This document shows positions 1 to 11,800 of a stretch of 64,000 bases of DNA, piece after piece. The stretch comes from Parelaphostrongylus tenuis (taxonomy: Eukaryota; Nematoda; Chromadorea; Rhabditida; Metastrongylidae): positions 124,001 through 188,000 of the forward strand of contig JAHQIW010006966.1 in the NCBI GenBank assembly GCA_019055375.1, given 5' to 3'. Each line of letters begins with the position of its first letter. Position 1 is the first letter of the stretch. The translations under genes were made by a program, and so were the position numbers. The notes under the pieces were generated by a model, which worked only from the letters and a program-made list of their open reading frames with translations, made no database searches and was not told the DNA's origin.

Positions 1-3000
1 GAATTCGAACATCACGACATTAGTGACGCAGGTGACGACTTATAGATCACCCAAAATAAAGTAGAATTTAGAGTTTCATATATTCCATTTAGACCTAAAC
101 TGAATTAGGTTGTTCTTGGCAACAACGCAGCTGTTTTCTTTAAATTTTTCCATTTCTCAGTTATGGGGAAAGGCCATTGAAGGAATCCCATTCACTTCAT
201 TGCGGCCTTGTGCTTTTTACAAAACAATTTCTTTAGCCATTATCAGCTGCGATTTCCATTCGGTATCCTCTCAGCTGGAAAGATATGGAGCCCATGTTTT
301 GGTCATAGTTCAGTGACTTCAATGGTCCGATTATGCAATCGCTTTTCCTAGGAAATGCTTTTTAGGGAATATTTCCCATCCTCTCTTATAATCATAGGTG
401 ATACAGAGAACCAGAATTGTTCTACACTTTTATTTTGAGTGAAATGCTTGTAGAATCAAGTTCTACTAGATTTAAAACAGTGAGAAATAATAGGAATTTA
501 GACTGTGAAACGGCTAACTCATTAGAACAGTTCAACATTTCCTCCTAGTTCGAAAAAGTTGGAGAAGATCGAAAAATTGCCTTGCATAGGATGAATACGT
601 TGATCGTTAGCTAGCTCGCACTTAAAAACGCCAGCAATTACCTCTGGTGGTGACCTGAGAACGTAATTATACCTTTCCATTCAAAGGGAAACGGACTATT
701 CGGTCTGAAGGAAAATATCCTGCATACCTCACACGGTATACTGTTACAAAGGTCATACGTTGATAGGTCACTAGTCTCCCGTTGGAGAATGCGTCAATAA
801 TATTGTACTTCTCTACTTTAAGATTTCATCGAGATCACAGCTATGTATCCACGACAGCTTAACAGTTCCTGTTGTTACTTGTAATGTCTTCGCATTTGTC
901 ACAGAACAGATGTTAGTCGACGAATTTATCAATATTTTCGTTATTATATGATTCAACGTAACATTTATCGTACTGTGAGGATTTCGACACTTTTTGTTGA
1001 TGCACTTTCTCGCCTCCACTATTCCACAAATGTCTTCGAACTTATTTGTCGTGTGGTTGCGGCATATGCTTTGAGATTCATGCTTGGAGACTATTTCATT
1101 AAATTCTGGTCTAATCGATTTTCCTCCGAATGCTAAGATAGTCGTACCGGGACGCTTTCATATAATTAGAACTGAGCGAGTCCCAAACAAGTCCGGTACC
1201 ACTTTCCTTACTTCGGCGGGATACGGAACTTGGTGAAGCTAGGGAAGATTAAATCAAAGCCCGGATTTGTTAGGGGTGGAAAATTTGTGGCATAAACTCA
1301 CAAGACCGACTTTCTATAAACCTCATGCTTTGATGATTCAAATATATAAATCTTAATGACTTATCTTATGATAATAGTAGCAATTCAATGGTTAATGCAT
1401 CGACTACTTCGCTTTATCGAGAGCTTGGACGGATGTTGTCTTAGAGTAATCTTTCACTTCGGTGGATTATCATATTCATCGAGTTGCTGCTATTATATCA
1501 CTTATACTGCTACAACTATTACTAACATCGCGTTGATGCCAAAAACTTGTATACGAGGATAGCAATAATGATGCGATACGTCGTTACGTCACGACGTCCT
1601 TGTCATTATCAGATTTGCTTCGGTCACCTCTTACGATGAGTGATGAAGTTGAATGCCTGGTGCGCTCCCCGGAGACCGATCGACCCCGAGAACTTTGTCC
1701 TTTATCCTATACTTATCGTTCGTCCGTTGTACGTTACCATGTGGCCCGTTGAAAAGATTGTCAGCATTATAAGCTCTTATCAGCCAAACTGCTGCATAAA
1801 TAGTTTGACTAAATTCTACACGATCTTCATCGGATTGGAACAAGACTGCTTGAAGAAGGGATCCTTTACAGTGTTATTTCATGTACGGACACTTTAGTGT
1901 AAGAGTAGGAGGGTAAAATCAGCGAAATGCTCTGAAGATTTCTATGTTTGATAAGGAAGATTGAGACGAGACTTCAAACATTTCTGTGGAGATCGTATGC
2001 ATAGAACCTGTCTTCTACGAAAGTGAGCTTTTTGCTATGCATGATCATCTCCGCTTGTCATGGCAATCTACTAGTGACAATATTTCCACAGCCACTGATA
2101 ATATTCCTCAAATTGTATTATGGAAATTATTTGAAGCCGTGATTTCGTCAATATCACATAGTGGACTGATTAACACTTGAATTTATAGAGAACAATTAAA
2201 TGCGACCAAATTATGACTAGTCAGATAGAACACTGCTTTCTTGATCTGTTTATTTCTCTTTTTGTACAACTTTTTACTATTTTCTTTTGAAATTTCTACG
2301 TTTCATTTTTTCTTATGGTTTTATCCGTAATTTATTCTGTGTTCTTTTCTATAGCAAGTCTAATTGCCTTAAGCTATTTGGATTAATGGCTATCAGATGA
2401 GAAAAATTTCTGTGAGACTCTGAACAAAAAACCCACCACAACAATGGAACGAATCAAAGGACCGGGACGGCCGTAGTTTGCATTAGTGGAACAAATTGTT
2501 CCATTTTTTAGTACCTCCTTGAAAATCCGTTGACTCTTTCTTGATGAAGCGAGTTTTTCGATGACTGACAATAAATTCTTGATCATGAGAGTATCTAAGG
2601 AATTCAAAACTTTACAAATTAGTGAAATAGATGATGTTCAAAGTAATCGAATCATACAAAGCCCTATTAGATTTGATCCCTTTGAGAACTGAAACTTCGA
2701 AAAAGTGAACAAAAAGAAAGTTCAAATGCTCGAAATTTCTCATGCGAATGTGATAGCCACAAACACCGCTTCATTGAAGAAAAACTATCGTGTCATGCTG
2801 AACGAAATCCTGCTTGCTCATTTTTTCATTTTTCGAAATGTGAGCGCCGACATAGAAAGGTGGAGTAAGTGTGTCATTGGTTCCACATAGGAAGATGTTT
2901 ATAATCTTTAACAGTTCTCGTTGAATTTTATGAAATTCGGTTTAAATTGACAATATGTTTGTTCAAGCTCTCTATAGAGATTAGACTTTTTGTGGGCGCT

Positions 3001-4035
3001 TGCGATTCAAATTTGTGATGCATTTGATTGCAACTAAATATCCTCCATATGTCCATTCTTTGATATTCTACTTCAATTCTTTGAAGAGCACGTTTTAACA
3101 GTTCTTTAAGAATCATTTAGGTCGCAATGTTGTTTTTATTTAATGTGAATTTTCTATTCAAAAAATTTTTTCCCCAAAGTAACGAAAGCCTTCATAGTTT
3201 TTATTCCGTACTTTGCTAGCTAGCTAGTGATACTATTGTCACGATCACGAAGATAATTGGAACTGGTTTAATCGTAGCTGAGTTGCAGATAGAAAAATTG
3301 AGCTTATTATCAGCTTGGATGAGCTTGTTGAAAATTAATTTTATTGTAGGTCACACTCCAACCCCTCCTCCTTTTCAAACCCTTAGTTCGGTGAATATAT
3401 CCGTATAAATGCCTTCTCGCTTACCATTACTTTTCTTTAGATACATTAAGCCTCTGTTGTTCTTTTGATGCCTTTCTTACAGAATGGTGTAATTATTCTA
3501 ACGGCCGAAAATCGGTAAATTAAAAGTTGCCTTCGCATCGTTTACTCTTTATCTAATTCATTTATTTCTGTGAAGTTCAATGAGAAGAAAATGAATGCTT
3601 GAACTTCATAATTTGTTGCTAGAATGTCTGTTCATTCCCACTGCCCACTTCCAATGTAGAATTATTAGCTTTTTTTTGATGCGACGCTACTCCAAGTCTC
3701 ATTTGCAGCGAATAGAGGTCACCGTACTTCGTCGCTACTCTAAATTACACCAAGGGGCATGTTTTTTTTCATAACGCTAGAATTTCTGTCGTTCTTCACA
3801 ATCATCTTTTTCTTCTCTTTCTCAAATAATCGTGTCTACTGGCAGAGCTGTCTGATCATTAAGAATGTAAATTATATTTTTTATTGTTTCGAAGCACTCA
3901 GTGTTTTGCTGGTGAGCAGTTCGAGGTTAATAATCATAGTATCTATTGAATACTTTAGTAATGCTGCACAATAGCAATAGCTTGTAGGAAAAGTCGAATC
4001 GTCTTTTCAAAATGCACTAGAAAATTCATTTTCAC
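1..4035. other. No recognisable gene
   Basis: AT-rich sequence with only short, unsupported open frames. The one item I can relate to anything is about 1638-1745, which resembles the 3' part of the SINE-B copy at 12970-13080 (GCATGGCGCTTCCC-like and CTTTATCCT motifs). Confidence 0.5.
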
Positions 4036-4039
4036 AACA

Positions 4040-4492
4040 ATTAAGCTCAAACAAAAGACAGATTTGTGGCCGTAGTCTCCTTCCACATCAACTAAATCCA
4101 GCCACATATCTTGCATCATGAATATTTCGCAGCGGTATACTCGCGACCCTTCGATTTGAGAAAATTTTGAAGATTTCCCTAAATTTCGAATACATTTTGA
4201 TAGTTTTTACCTCGCAAAAAATTCTCCATCGAACGGCTTAAGTGATAGTGAATGGGCGCCAAGTGCGGGTTGTATGGCGGATGCTCCAAACCTCCCATTT
4301 AGAGCCTACCAAAGAATTCTTTGTCGCGTTTGCTGGGTGAAGTTTTGTATCGAAGTGGAAGTGAAGCAGTAGACGAATTTCTTTCTTGGACGGTTCCATT
4401 CTGAAGTCTTTATAGACAAGTGATATATCGTTCGATGCGCAAGAAAATGAGCTTTTCAGAGAGCTCAGATTTGCACAAAATACATTTCTCAT
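4040..4492 (-). pseudogene. mariner transposase relic, internally deleted
   Basis: Reading the minus strand, PSKKEIRLLLHFHFDTKLHP near the start matches the mariner N-terminal helix-turn-helix. It is followed within about 30 codons, after a frameshift, by EHPPYNPHLAPIHYHL and then LRGKNYQN, which match the mariner C-terminal 'HPPYSPDLAPSDYHLF...LrGk' block. The middle of the protein, with the first two catalytic aspartates, is missing. The third catalytic aspartate is replaced by histidine. Stops interrupt the C-terminal part. It lies just upstream of the ptr gene on the opposite strand and is dead. The copy at 32.4-32.8 kb belongs to the same family. Confidence 0.8.
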
Positions 4493-4499
4493 TTATTTC

Positions 4500-5165
4500 A
4501 GTTATACTCTTTCGTAACCCAGAAAAAAATATACTTCCGTATTTCAGAAAAAAAAACAAATCTGGTAAACAAACTTTTTCCTAGTTCGCACAAAAAATAT
4601 ATTTTTGAAACACTCGCCGTTTAGTTGTTTCTAAGTCTTATTCATTCTATACCGAGGTTAGTAGATGGGCAGACGGTCGTGGAAAATATCTGAATGAATA
4701 TTTTCATTTTATTTTCCAGTCGTTATAACAATTTACTATGCGATGGATCCCATTTCTTGTTGCATTTAATTCGTATACTTGCATCCACTCTCTACAAAAC
4801 TCTTCAAGTATTCCATGTGCTGCTGCGGGTGGTAATTAAGGGAGAGCATATTGATAAAGGTGAATCTCTTCACAATCTTGAAGGTGGTCGAGCTAGACGT
4901 TCTCTAAGATGTTCGTTGATTAGTTACAAGGGAATGTTGGAGGGGATCAAACCAGTATCTTGCTCAAGACTTTTACTTCCCATCTTCAGCCAATCAAACT
5001 GGAACTTTACCAAATTCTTGCTGTAGGCTCGTTCTTTCTTCTGAAGACGTAATCTTTCTTGCAGCGAATTTTTCCGTTTTCATTCTTTTAATCCTTGAAT
5101 TTCTTCGTCAATATCTCGTCCTTGGCGCAAATCAAGGTGACACGGACCATTATCAGCAGTATTAC
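4500..5165. other. Upstream flank of ptr; no coding exon supported
   Basis: A 110-codon open frame at 4694-5026 on the plus strand shows no family resemblance and no codon pattern like the ptr exons. Its 4862-4915 stretch resembles 34275-34330, so it is more likely repeat-derived. Confidence 0.45.
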
Positions 5166-5175
5166 TTGCTTTCAG
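5166..5175 (+). promoter_or_regulatory. Probable spliced-leader trans-splice acceptor of the ptr gene
   Basis: TTGCTTTCAG matches the nematode 3' splice consensus and sits 2 bases before the ATG of the first coding exon. No upstream exon carrying an N-terminal extension is visible, and the reading starts with the usual PTR N-terminus. That arrangement fits trans-splicing of a spliced leader. It could instead be the acceptor of an ordinary 5'UTR intron. RNA 5' ends would decide. Confidence 0.6.
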
Positions 5176-5177
5176 TG

Positions 5178-5834
5178 ATGCGACCTCTTGAGCGGTTTTT
5201 CTATGTTTATGGTGATTTTATCACACGACATCCGTGGCCGTTCATAGTGAGGTTTTTTGATGCTATCGATTTCAAAATGAATACTAGTGAACATTTCATA
5301 GTAATGAAGGACAGTTGAAATTTCAACAGTCTTCTTTTTTCGCTAATAAATGTCATCTTTCGATTATCAAAATGTAGGTCTAAGATAAATTGAAGCTGAC
5401 TAGAACATTCATTTGAATGTTATCACGGAAATATATTTCATTGTTTGAGAAAAGAAGTATGGCTTGAGATCTTTTCTTATTTGCTGGAGACTCTCACTTT
5501 TTTTCGAAAATATTTCATTCATTAGACCGGCAAATAGTTGGGAAACATAACTCACTGAAGTCGTGGTTCCCTCATTAGGTGAACAGTTGTTTACTTCAGT
5601 AAGGAAGCTGTGAACAAAATGTCAGAAAAACGCGAAACAAAGTCCTAAACTGCTGGTTTTTTTTTTCAGATTGTGCCATTAACATTGACTATAATTTCTT
5701 CTTATGGTATGCTATGGTTCCATAGTCAAGATGACATCTGGGACATCTACGCTCCACTGAACGCTCTTTCGCGAGTCGAGGAGAAGGGGCTGCTGCCATT
5801 CGAATACGCATCAGCATCACATCACTATAGGGTC
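5178..5834 (+). CDS. ptr exons 1-2: N-terminus, TM1 and start of extracellular loop 1
   Basis: Exon 1 (5178-5246, residues 1-23) ends in phase 0 at GTGAGG. Exon 2 (5670-5834, residues 24-78) follows a TTTTTTTCAG acceptor and ends at GTTAGT. Residues about 21-40 form the first membrane helix, starting at the conserved HPWPF. Residues 48-61 (DIYAPLNALSRVEE) match the family's 'YsP..a.s..Er' element and residues 67-77 (FEYASASHHYR) its 'FeYaS..hHYR' element. These motifs together fix both the start and the strand. Confidence 0.95.
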
Positions 5835-8800
5835 GTTAGTTAAAGCGTTTCTCTATATAGCACTGAATTTTCTAACACAGCTAGCACTTAGCTGAATACA
5901 GCTGTGAATAGTAGAATGTACGATGATAAGCAAGTCATGAGTTGGTAGGTCTAGATATTCCTATGTTCTTGAGAAAACTCAAAATGCTACTAGCCACGGC
6001 CTGCCAGCTTGAAGGTTCATTACCGGGTGAGGTTTAAAAAAAGATATTATGGTGTTCACTTTGCTGTTGTATTCTTTCGCTTCGTGTTTGAGTATCTTAT
6101 TGAGTATGGAAGTGAAGGGTGCTCGCAATGTGATTGTTAGAAGTACCCTGCAATGTAAACAAAGTTGTTGTTCAATCGGACGCTCAGGGCTAACTAAGCC
6201 TTTCCCTCGTTATTCCGGGGTCGCAAAATTGGTGACAATATCAGTAGCTCGCGCACGTTCCACTGTGTACTCCAAAGATGCACCACTTTCCATGATGCGA
6301 ATGAGGTTGGTTGCATGAAGTTTCACTGAAGTGAATTTTTCGGGAAAGAGGAGTGTGTCTATGTGCTGCAACGCATAGTGACGAGCGGTCGTAATCTTCT
6401 CACCGCAAATTTTTTTTGAGTTGCTCAAGAGACGAAATCAATGCGAATCCGTTGTTATTTCGATAGATGGCTGTAGGCGTAATTCGACAGGTTGCTGCTT
6501 TTACAAACATTGTTCGGCGACTAGTTTCATTGCGAATTGTCGCGAAACGAGTTAGCATCCGAAGCAAAAACAGTCACCAGTCAAAAAGATTTAAAAAGCA
6601 TGGTTTATGGTTAAGACTTTCCTGAGAACTGTTTATTGGGCTCTTGTGAACCCTTACGCGGTACGAAAAGGAAAAAAACTTAGCACATATCTAGAACTAT
6701 CTTTAACGAAGGTTATTTGTTACGATTCGGTCCCGTACTGCCTTATCCCTTATCGCTGTATCAGTGAATTTCATTCATATATGTGTTTTTTTCTTGATAA
6801 AGATAGATATACTGAAATTTTTGTTCTTCCAGATGCAAATTCTTGTGACTCGTAAAGATCACTCAAATCTGTTGACTAATGAGGCACTTGACGAACTCTA
6901 CGACATTCAAAAGGTCAGATAAGCAGTTCTTCAAGTAATCCGTAGAAGAAGAACTGCAAAGTTCTAGTATTTTACTGCTTTTTTCCACGCAGTGTTATGA
7001 TGCTGCATATAGACCTTAAAGAATTGAGTGGTGAGCAAAAACACGGCCTCAGGCGGGAATCGAACCCGCGTTTCATCCATAAAAAGCTACAGATTTTTTC
7101 ATGCAAAAGAAAATGGCTGCATCACTCATTACCTTTGATCCTACTTCGAATGTCTAAAATGTGGTGCGAAGTTTCTTCGTTTCGTGCTGTAGACGTGCAT
7201 CACTGAAAGGGATTTCGCAGCTTTCCGACAACTACATAAATCGTTATTGCGACGAATATTCTTCTCTCTCATCATGTCATCACAAATTCTTACGTGCTAA
7301 AACCAATTACAAAACTACGAATGTTTCAGTTCATCACGGAAAACATGACTGCCTCCAACGGTATTCAAACCTTCAACTACACTGCTATATGTGGCGTCTA
7401 TTGTCAAGACAACAATGGCGTAATCATCGCCTTTTTACGGGTGCTTATTTTATTTGTTGTTTGCGTTCCGCCTTTTTTTTTATGGTGCCACATAATTTGC
7501 GCATGATTGCGCAACGATCCATGCTGTAACGCTACAAAGAGTGTGGGTGAATATAAGCCACTGACGAACTATTGTTTTCTAGACGGCGCTTGCAACCCGA
7601 GGGACCTCTATGTCTATTCGATTGTCTTTCCCAAATGCTGAAGCCTTCCAGGTTTGCATTTATTCCAAAAATGTAGAACCGAAAAAAAGACCAGAGGTGA
7701 CGTCACTGATATGTGTTGATCATGAAAAGCTGTGCCGAGTCGCTGACCGGTTCTTAAATGTTCTTTATGCGCTGACAGGCAATTCGAAACGCTCTTATCA
7801 CATCACAAAATGTTAGAATCTAGCAGATGATATTGTCTTTCTTTTAGAAACGGGTATTTCTTGGCTATTCACTTGGCGATCTCACATTCTATGATGATCA
7901 ACCGGACGAAATCAGAGAAGCTCGACTATTAATACTTCACTTTATGGTGAGAGACAAGATTTGCGTTAAGATGTAAAATTGACTACCTCATCGCATGACA
8001 GCCGGTGAACTTTGAATAGCAGTCAGTTGTCAATGAATAAATAGGGTACTCAGACGAAAGAAAGCGTTACCTAACAAGCTTCAAAGTTTTTTCAAATTTA
8101 TGAGAATGTATCGGTTTATTCCGATTTCGATCACAATTGTTGTTCCTCCAGTTCTTGTAATCCCAGTTATACAAGATAACGACTAGAGTTTCAGCAGCGA
8201 CCTCGTCATTCTACACTTCAGAAATTGGTTCAAGGATACAAATGTAGGCAACAGAGGCAATTAGTTCCAGCAATAGATACATGATTGGTTGAGCATCACA
8301 GAGATACAAATAGTTCATTCAAAGTTGTAACCCGTTTCGAGAATTATGAAACAAATTTCAATGATGTCGTGGGTCGGTGTTGGTGGTTGTAATCTGTTTC
8401 TGAAGGAGAGCATTCAGGTCGACACGTCGTTGCCGAACGGCAAGCGATTAGCGGCCGATTTTGAGTCAAAACTTCGGCGAGTTTTTGCTGCGTTGTCCGA
8501 ATCGTCCAACGACTTTCTGTTCTCATTGCTAAGCAGGGAACGAGAAATCGAAGAACAAAGGTGAGAAGCCGTTTGTCAAATCGATATAAAAGTATTCTCA
8601 ACTGTTTCATAATATCCCAAGTACAAAGGAATTATTGTGGTAACCATCAGTACTTTTGAACTAAGAGGACCGATTCACTTTTCAATTTAAAAAGTGCAGT
8701 CAAACTGAAGGTAATAAAAGTGTAAGGATAAACGTTAGACAACAAGCAGCCCCTTAAGAAGTGTGCTCTACATTTCATTCCATTGAGTATGTAAAGTTAG

Positions 8801-11800
8801 TACTACCAAAATGCTAAGACACGAGTAAAATTTAGAATCTGAGGTGACCTCGAACCATGATAACCCTTTCTGTGAACTCATAGTAACGCACTGCATCATC
8901 GACGTCCTAGCTTAACCATTGCCTTAGTCCGTTCTAACTTTGTCGTTATCACCAACCAACCGTCAACAACGTAGTCGCAATCACAATTTATAACTTTTCA
9001 GTAATTACCAAATGCAATTTTGCGCAGTAGATCTCAATCTTGCCGATCCTGGAAGGATGAAGGGCTCAGTTTTCTCGAGCCACGAAATCGAACCAGTACC
9101 TCTAACTACCGCGCTGCGCGTTCTCTTGTGGCTACAATGAGAATTACCCGTATGCATTACTAGATAATGACGAGACGAATAAATTAGTATGATCGGTTGA
9201 ACTAACGATTTACAGAAAAATCACCATCACTTCAATTCCATACCTCGGTGTAACTGTGATTGTGCTCGTCCTTTTCATGTTTCTTACTCTCATAGATTTT
9301 CCACTTTATAGAAGTCAATATATGGAGGTGAGTTGTTCCCAAGTTGCATTTTAGATTTCTGTCATAATGAATGTTAGTATTGGGTTGTCCTATATTTTTT
9401 TTCCTCTATTATTTCAATCGGTTGTTCTCCACATCAAACCGAGTATTGCCAAAAGGCCGTGTAATGTTAGAGGATGTTCTAGGGCCTTTAGTCAAACATT
9501 GATGCTGCCGTAGCTCCATCGCTAGCCACCTAAATAAAATGGGCTAGGCAAAGTGGTTTTGATGGACACGCCATGCATTAACTGACCACGTGCGCGCACT
9601 GCTACAACCGTACAAGCAGGACTTTGTCAAATTTTTCATTAGTCCTGGGTTCACTACGAGAACAACACGCGCCACGGCTATTTATTGCTTTGCTGCTTTG
9701 CGGCAAAGTTTCGCTAAGTTAACCAAAGTTCAAATTCCATGCTTGGAAGATTATGCTCCAGGTTATCTGGGATTGCCAGGGCATGCTGTTGTGAGAACTG
9801 CTCGACAACAAGCAGACAATTAAGTCGACCTTCGCGGGGAACGACTCCGGAAGTTGGTCGCAGCAATGCGTGAGAATTGTCGAAACGACTCACCGTCGTC
9901 CATGTCCAAGGAAACGCTCGACCTCATACTGTAAAGTCGACACTCAACATTTTGGAGGAACTGAGCAGGCCCACGTTACAACATTTACCGTAAAGTTCTG
10001 TTATTGCTCGATTAAATTATCGTCTTTTCACGCCTTGAAGCAGTATTTGCGAGCAAAAAATTCACATCTACAAACAGCTTAAAAGTGACCTCTCCGATTT
10101 CTCTGATCGCCAAACTCAATCTTTCTGAGAGGAAGGAATCCACTATTTGCTCACCAAATGGTTGTATACTAATGATCATGATGATGATTATGTTATTTAT
10201 TGATTGATTCATGTAAATTAATGGCAACTGAATTGAAAAGTGTCGAAATGTGAATGAAATTATGGGACATTAGGTTCTGAGGAGAATGTTAACAAGTGTT
10301 ATAAATCAATTCCATTCTCTGACTGATTTCATTTGCGAGATTTAAATGAATTTATACTTGCATAGTACATTATTACAGACAAAAATCTTGAGGAAATAGT
10401 CAGGAACTTGTAGAATCTTCGATTAATATGTCTTTTGCATTGAGAGTGACAGTCCTTTGAGAGTTGAGTTCAATTTTTGTACTATGTCAGTCGTTGGTTG
10501 GTATAATCTCGCCAGCAATGGCATTATGGACAAGCTGTGGTGTTCTGTTTTGGATTGGATTCCCATTCACGAACATTCTGACGGTGGTCCCGTTTTTGGT
10601 CGTCACAATCGGCGTCGATGACGCGTTTCTGTTGCTGGCCGGATGGCGGCAATCAACGTGAGTTCATCTCATACTTTTCGCCTTTAGTCGTCTCCGAACC
10701 GTAATCATTCCCTATTCAAGGGAAAGGGTGACATCGATTTACGGATGGATTAGGCGGAGAATTGCAGAGTTGAATCATTTAAATGACAGTCATTGAAAAA
10801 TCAAATCAAAAATGCAATATATTTCTAAAGAGATCTCTAATGACCTTTCCATATATTTCTTTAGATCTAAAATTTCAACAAAACAGTTCTTATGCTGAAC
10901 TACACTACGATAAAATTATAAAGCGGTCCGAAACTTTCTGTTAACTGTGTTCTTATACCCGTATTATATATGATCGCCTCCAAGTTTCAGTCAGCATATC
11001 TCAATCATATTAAACCATACAAGTTAGCTTAGCTTTTAGCTTAGTTAGTTAGTTAGCGAAGACCATTAGCGTTCACTTATATTCGTCTACAAAATGCATT
11101 ATTTGTTGACTTGGTTGATTCCGAATTTTTTTAGGTGACAGCATTGTTACTTTTGTCGATAACTCGGACTTTTACGGCTGAGATAGGTAAGACAGTTCTT
11201 GCTAGTCTCGTGGACGAAATCGCAGTCTCTCATTCTTCTCAGCAGCAAAGGTCCAAGTTACTGAGAAAAAAACAGGAAATTGGTCACTAACTCGAATTTT
11301 AATGAGGCGAATGCATGAAAAAAATGCTTGTGTAAATCGAAAAGCGATGGTCGGCTTCGTGTTCAGGTCAACATACAAGCACGCCAGTTCTTGTTCTGCC
11401 AAAATGAAAGTCTGATTGCGTCAAACCTGTGGAATCTTTTCAATTTAATCTCCGTCAAGTTTCTTAAGTAGTTCAACAGATAGAACATCCACCTAAAGGG
11501 CATGATGGTGTTCTTCAGTGCGTTGTTGATGTTTTTAGCTGCACTTTTGCGTTGGAATTTCCAAAACTTTACAGTTGTTTCTTACTTTTAGGAAATTCAA
11601 CGCGTTGTATGTAGATTTACTAGGTCAACCAGATGTAAATTTATAATCTTGATAAACTGCTGTGTTGAACTGCTAAATAGTCAAGTAACAGAACTGACCT
11701 TAGCAAAAGTGATTTATTTAAATTATTTACAGTTTGTTGGTCTTCGAGAGTGAACTTGTATTTAATCAGTACCCATATGTTTAGTTGTTATCATCGTGTT

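Noticed and set aside
4694..5026. 110-codon frame as an upstream ptr exon or separate gene
   Set aside because: No PTR or other similarity, no donor leading to the 5176 acceptor in a useful frame, and part of it resembles repeated sequence at 34.3 kb.
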